This document shows positions 6,761-9,153 of a DNA stretch of 9,153 nt, in pieces. The stretch is from Clostridiales bacterium (lineage in GTDB: Bacteria > Bacillota > Clostridia > Lachnospirales > Lachnospiraceae). Position 1 is the stretch's first letter; each line of letters begins with the position of its first letter. Under the pieces are notes generated by a model. That model worked only from the letters and a program-made list of their open reading frames with translations, was not told the DNA's origin and made no database searches. The stretch lies in the NCBI GenBank assembly GCA_020859965.1, contig JAJBVF010000545.1:1-9153 (forward strand). Reading direction: 5' to 3'. The position numbers and the translations under genes are program-made.

Positions 6761-7441
6761 TCATATTTAATTGTGGTTGCACATCCGGATGATGAGGTGC
6801 TGGGAGCGGGAGCTACTATTTATAAATTATCTAAAATGGGAACTGAAGTTAATGTATGTATAATGTGTGGCCAAGCTGATGCCAGACAACATCGCCCTGC
6901 AGATTATGAATTAGAATCAGATATGAAAAGTAGCATGAACATGCTTGGGATAAAAAATATTTTTGTGGGTAATTTCCCCAATATAAAAATGAATACATCA
7001 GCACATCTGGACCTTGTTCAATTTATTGAAAAAGCTATTGAAAAAACTCAAGCGACTACTATTATTACGCATCATCCAACTGATTTAAATAATGATCATC
7101 TACAAACATCAATAGCGTGTCAGGCAGCGGCCAGATTGTTTGAAAGAAAGGAAACAGTAATTCCAATAAAGGAATTATTGTATATGGAGGTGTTGTCATC
7201 GACAGAGTGGGCGTTAAATTCCGCTTTAATGAAATTTTGTCCAAATACATTTTTTGAAGTGGGGAAAGATGGAATTGAAAAGAAACTATTGGCATTGTCG
7301 CAATATCGAGATGTGATACGTGAATATCCACATCCCAGAAGTAAAGAAGCAATAGTTGGGTTAGCAGCTTACCGGGGAGCACAATCTGGATATAATTATG
7401 CTGAAGCGTTTGAATGTGCGTTCAGGAGAATGGTGGAATGA
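6758..7441 (+). CDS. PIG-L (LmbE) family N-deacetylase
   Basis: Zinc-dependent de-N-acetylase of the PIG-L/LmbE superfamily, which removes acetyl groups from N-acetyl sugars (known members act on GlcNAc-PI, GlcNAc-inositol and GlcNAc-malate). The 227-residue protein has the two hallmark motifs: AHPDDE at 8-13, with His9 and Asp12 as metal ligands and Asp11 as the usual base, and HHPTDLNNDH at 105-114, with His114 as the third ligand. There is no signal peptide or membrane helix, so it should act in the cytoplasm on a nucleotide- or lipid-linked sugar. GAGGAAA at 6744-6750, seven bases upstream, supports the start. It is the first gene of the AT-rich cassette, and its stop overlaps the start of the phosphotransferase gene (ATGA), so the two are likely coupled. 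The substrate cannot be told from sequence; modification of a capsule sugar is inferred from context. Confidence 0.9.
   Translation: MSYLIVVAHPDDEVLGAGATIYKLSKMGTEVNVCIMCGQADARQHRPADYELESDMKSSMNMLGIKNIFVGNFPNIKMNTSAHLDLVQFIEKAIEKTQATTIITHHPTDLNNDHLQTSIACQAAARLFERKETVIPIKELLYMEVLSSTEWALNSALMKFCPNTFFEVGKDGIEKKLLALSQYRDVIREYPHPRSKEAIVGLAAYRGAQSGYNYAEAFECAFRRMVE
7424..7429 (+). promoter_or_regulatory. Ribosome binding site fixing the phosphotransferase start
   Basis: AGGAGA lies eight bases before the ATG at 7438. An in-frame ATG at 7414 lies upstream of this site and would add eight residues that do not fit the family, so the site favours 7438. Confidence 0.8.
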
Positions 7442-8097
7442 AAAAAAATGCTTATCAGTTTTCAAAAAGGCTTTTTGATTTAGTTGCAACTGTTCTTGGA
7501 ATAGGTGTAACATCGCCAATTTGGCTGGTAGCAGTTGTGGGAATTAAACTTTCAGATCCAGGTCCTGTTTTTTATGTGGCACATAGGATAGGAAAAGATA
7601 ATCAGGAATTCTCAATGTATAAATTTCGTTCTATGCGTCAGGGGAATGCGAATGAATCTATATTTCGTGGTGAGGAAAATAGAATTTTTCCATTTGGTAA
7701 ATTTATGCGTGATACCAAGATTGATGAATTGCCTCAGCTATTATGTATTTTAAAAGGTACAATGTCTGTAATAGGACCACGGCCTGCAGCAATAGATCAA
7801 GTTGGAATAGTCAGGGCTGGTAAATATGACATAGCATCTAATGTCAAACCGGGACTTAGTGGGCCAGCTGCTTTATATGATTATATTTTTGGAGATACAG
7901 TTACAGACGAGAAAGAATATGAAGAAAAGGTTTTACCCACCAGGTTAGAACTAGAAGTATATTATGTTCGGCATTGTTCATTCAAATATGATTTAAAATT
8001 AGTTTGGTATACTATTGTTTGTATTTTTGCTAGATTATTTAAGAAAAAACCGAAAAGAATTTTTATAGAATTAATGGAGTGTGTTGAATGTAATTGA
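7438..8097 (+). CDS. Small monotopic polyprenyl-phosphate sugar-1-phosphate transferase
   Basis: Initiating phosphoglycosyl transferase of the bacterial sugar transferase family (PglC and the catalytic domain of WbaP/WcaJ). It transfers a sugar-1-phosphate from a UDP-sugar to undecaprenyl phosphate on the inner membrane face, starting each repeat unit. Counting from 7438 the protein has 219 residues: a re-entrant hydrophobic helix at about 13-36 with the Ser-Pro break (S26-P27), DPGPVFY (40-46), MYKFRSM (60-66), the catalytic Asp-Glu pair in IDELPQL (D96, E97), the GPRP motif (113-116), KPGLSGPA (137-144), and a C-terminal YYVRHCSFKYDLK segment with a basic tail. All key residues are present. 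The start at 7438 gives the usual MKK...KRLFDL opening and overlaps the deacetylase stop by four bases. Given the dehydratase upstream, the first sugar may be a 6-deoxy-N-acetyl sugar, but this is inference. Confidence 0.93.
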   Translation: MKKNAYQFSKRLFDLVATVLGIGVTSPIWLVAVVGIKLSDPGPVFYVAHRIGKDNQEFSMYKFRSMRQGNANESIFRGEENRIFPFGKFMRDTKIDELPQLLCILKGTMSVIGPRPAAIDQVGIVRAGKYDIASNVKPGLSGPAALYDYIFGDTVTDEKEYEEKVLPTRLELEVYYVRHCSFKYDLKLVWYTIVCIFARLFKKKPKRIFIELMECVECN

Positions 8098-8134
8098 AGT
8101 ACGTTTTAATCTGTAAAGCTAAGAGGTAAAGTGT

Positions 8135-8998
8135 ATGGAACCTTATAGGATATTGGTTACTGGATCAACCGGGATGATAGGCAGTAAAGTAGTTTTACAT
8201 CTGCTTTCCTGTGGCTATGAGGTAGTAGGTATTGATATCGCGGAAAATAGTATGCTAAATCCTAAATATACATACATAAATGTTGATTTAGCTGATACTG
8301 ATGCTGTTTTTAGGTCTTTAAAAGGTCAGAGGTTATCGCATATTATTCACTTAGCAGCACTGGCCCATACCTCTGGTGAGAGCGATCTATCTTGGGAAAG
8401 ATATTTTTTAATTAATGTAACATGTGCAGAAAATATTTTTACAATAGCTAAAGAACGTAAGATACCAATCTTTTTTTCAAGCACAGCAGATGTTTATGGA
8501 ATTGCTAATAGTATTATGAATGTATACTCGGAGCGGAATCCAATTGGGAATTATGCAAAATCTAAATGTCTAGCGGAAGATTCATTAATGCATATATGCA
8601 AAGATTCATTCTATACCATTATGCGTTTCGCACCAGTTTATACTCCGGAAGTAAAAAGAGATATTCAGAAGAGATATTATCTTAAATATCCGAATTTGGC
8701 TTATAAAGTTGGTAATGGTATTGAGTATGAAGTCTTAAGTATTGATAATGTTATAAAGGCAATTTCAGCTTGGGTTGAAGATGCAAATCATCAACAGATT
8801 TTAAATATAAAAGATGATCAATATCTTGATACTGTAATAGTTCTTCAGGAGGAAAGGCAGGAGGGAAGAGCCAAGAGAATTATTTGGATTCCAAAATGGA
8901 CAGTTAATTTTGCGTTTCGGATCATGAAATTGTTTGTACCAAATGGGTGGAATACCTATATGCTAAATAAAGTTGTGAATCCAATAAGAACTGAATGA
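8135..8998 (+). CDS. NAD-dependent epimerase/dehydratase (extended SDR)
   Basis: Nucleotide-sugar-modifying enzyme of the extended short-chain dehydrogenase family. The 287-residue protein opens with a Rossmann fold: LVTGSTGMIGSK at 7-18 carries the GxxGxxG motif, followed by an acidic residue for NAD ribose (D34 in GIDIAE), DLAD at 51-54, and HLAALAHTS at 72-80. The active site has FFSSTADVYG (113-122) and a YxxxK pair at Y140 and K144 (NYAKSK). It is somewhat shorter than the roughly 310-340 residues common in UDP-sugar epimerases. Whether it is an epimerase, 4-ketoreductase or dehydratase cannot be told; reduction of the keto-sugar made by the dehydratase at 4677 is one possibility. AGAGG at 8122-8126, eight bases before the ATG, supports the start. 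It follows the phosphotransferase after 37 AT-rich bases that hold only this ribosome binding site. Confidence 0.88.
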   Translation: MEPYRILVTGSTGMIGSKVVLHLLSCGYEVVGIDIAENSMLNPKYTYINVDLADTDAVFRSLKGQRLSHIIHLAALAHTSGESDLSWERYFLINVTCAENIFTIAKERKIPIFFSSTADVYGIANSIMNVYSERNPIGNYAKSKCLAEDSLMHICKDSFYTIMRFAPVYTPEVKRDIQKRYYLKYPNLAYKVGNGIEYEVLSIDNVIKAISAWVEDANHQQILNIKDDQYLDTVIVLQEERQEGRAKRIIWIPKWTVNFAFRIMKLFVPNGWNTYMLNKVVNPIRTE

Positions 8999-9011
8999 GG
9001 AAAGAATAAAA

Positions 9012-9153
9012 ATGGAAGATAGAAGCAAATTTAATGGATTGCGTGTGCTTTTATTAGATGGTTATGGACGCCAAATTCCAAGTATATTGCAGCAACTCCA
9101 TGAACTCGGATGTTGTGTAACGACAGTCAATGATTCTAAACTGGATGTTGGAT
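9012..9153 (+). CDS. 5' fragment of a gene, possibly an ATP-grasp ligase
   Basis: An open frame begins at ATG 9012 and runs off the right edge, giving 47 residues with no stop. AGGAAAG at 8998-9004, seven bases upstream, and the 13-base gap after the epimerase stop make it a real operon gene. The visible part is a beta-alpha-beta start: RVLLLDGYGRQIPSIL (about residues 11-26), then LHELGCCVTTVND. This resembles the pre-ATP-grasp domain of carbamoyl-phosphate-synthase-like ligases in polysaccharide loci, where a hydrophobic strand and glycine-rich turn are followed by a helix and a second strand ending near residues such as SKLDVG. A Rossmann-type dehydrogenase or a glycosyltransferase N-terminus would look similar at this length, so the ligase call is tentative while the gene itself is likely. 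Confidence 0.6.
   Translation, partial: MEDRSKFNGLRVLLLDGYGRQIPSILQQLHELGCCVTTVNDSKLDVG

Noticed and set aside
6729..6770. Thirteen-codon frame (MSTKLEEKEKCHI) overlapping the deacetylase start
   Set aside because: It has no ribosome binding site of its own, and its bases are the spacer and ribosome binding site of the deacetylase gene.
7414..7437. Upstream ATG start for the phosphotransferase
   Set aside because: It would add MCVQENGG ahead of the normal MKK opening and lies upstream of the AGGAGA site; 7438 is the better start.
8098..8134. Terminator or small RNA between the phosphotransferase and epimerase genes
   Set aside because: There is no stem-loop or T-run; the 37 bases hold just the ribosome binding site.

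Overview
The window is the 5' part of a capsule/exopolysaccharide (EPS) biosynthesis locus from a Gram-positive bacterium, most likely a Clostridia member of the Lachnospiraceae type. The evidence is the PHP-type tyrosine phosphatase, the separate CpsC-like membrane adaptor and CpsD-like tyrosine kinase, the LCP (LytR-CpsA-Psr) attachment enzyme and the strong AGGAG-like ribosome binding sites. The genus cannot be read from the sequence. Every gene is on the + strand and nearly all are tightly spaced or overlapping, so this looks like one long operon. No promoter or terminator is convincing, and the operon continues past the right edge.

Layout. Positions 61-3386 hold the regulatory and assembly block: PHP phosphatase (CpsB/YwqE-like), chain-length/adaptor protein (CpsC/Wzz-like), BY-kinase with a C-terminal tyrosine cluster (CpsD-like), and an LCP ligase. 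Positions 3401-4675 encode a membrane-anchored relative of GH3/NagZ beta-N-acetylhexosaminidases whose catalytic motifs look lost. Positions 4677-6698 encode a long membrane-bound nucleotide-sugar 4,6-dehydratase of the CapD/PglF type. Base composition then drops sharply. From about 6690 onward the DNA is AT-rich and carries a PIG-L family deacetylase, a small monotopic sugar-1-phosphate transferase that would start the lipid-linked repeat unit, an NAD-dependent epimerase/reductase, and the first 47 codons of a gene whose start resembles ATP-grasp ligases.

How the genes work together. The dehydratase would make a UDP-4-keto-6-deoxy-N-acetyl sugar. The phosphotransferase would load the first sugar phosphate on undecaprenyl phosphate, and the PIG-L, epimerase and possible ATP-grasp proteins would make or decorate specific sugars. 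CpsC/CpsD/CpsB would control polymer length and export by a tyrosine phosphorylation cycle, and the LCP enzyme would transfer the finished polymer to peptidoglycan. Glycosyltransferases, flippase (Wzx) and polymerase (Wzy) are not in the window and are presumably downstream.

The points most worth a second look are the GH3-like predicted pseudoenzyme next to the LCP gene, the sharp compositional junction near 6690 between a stable front block and a variable cassette, an unusual acidic insertion of about 50 residues in the dehydratase, and the deacetylase plus possible ATP-grasp pairing.
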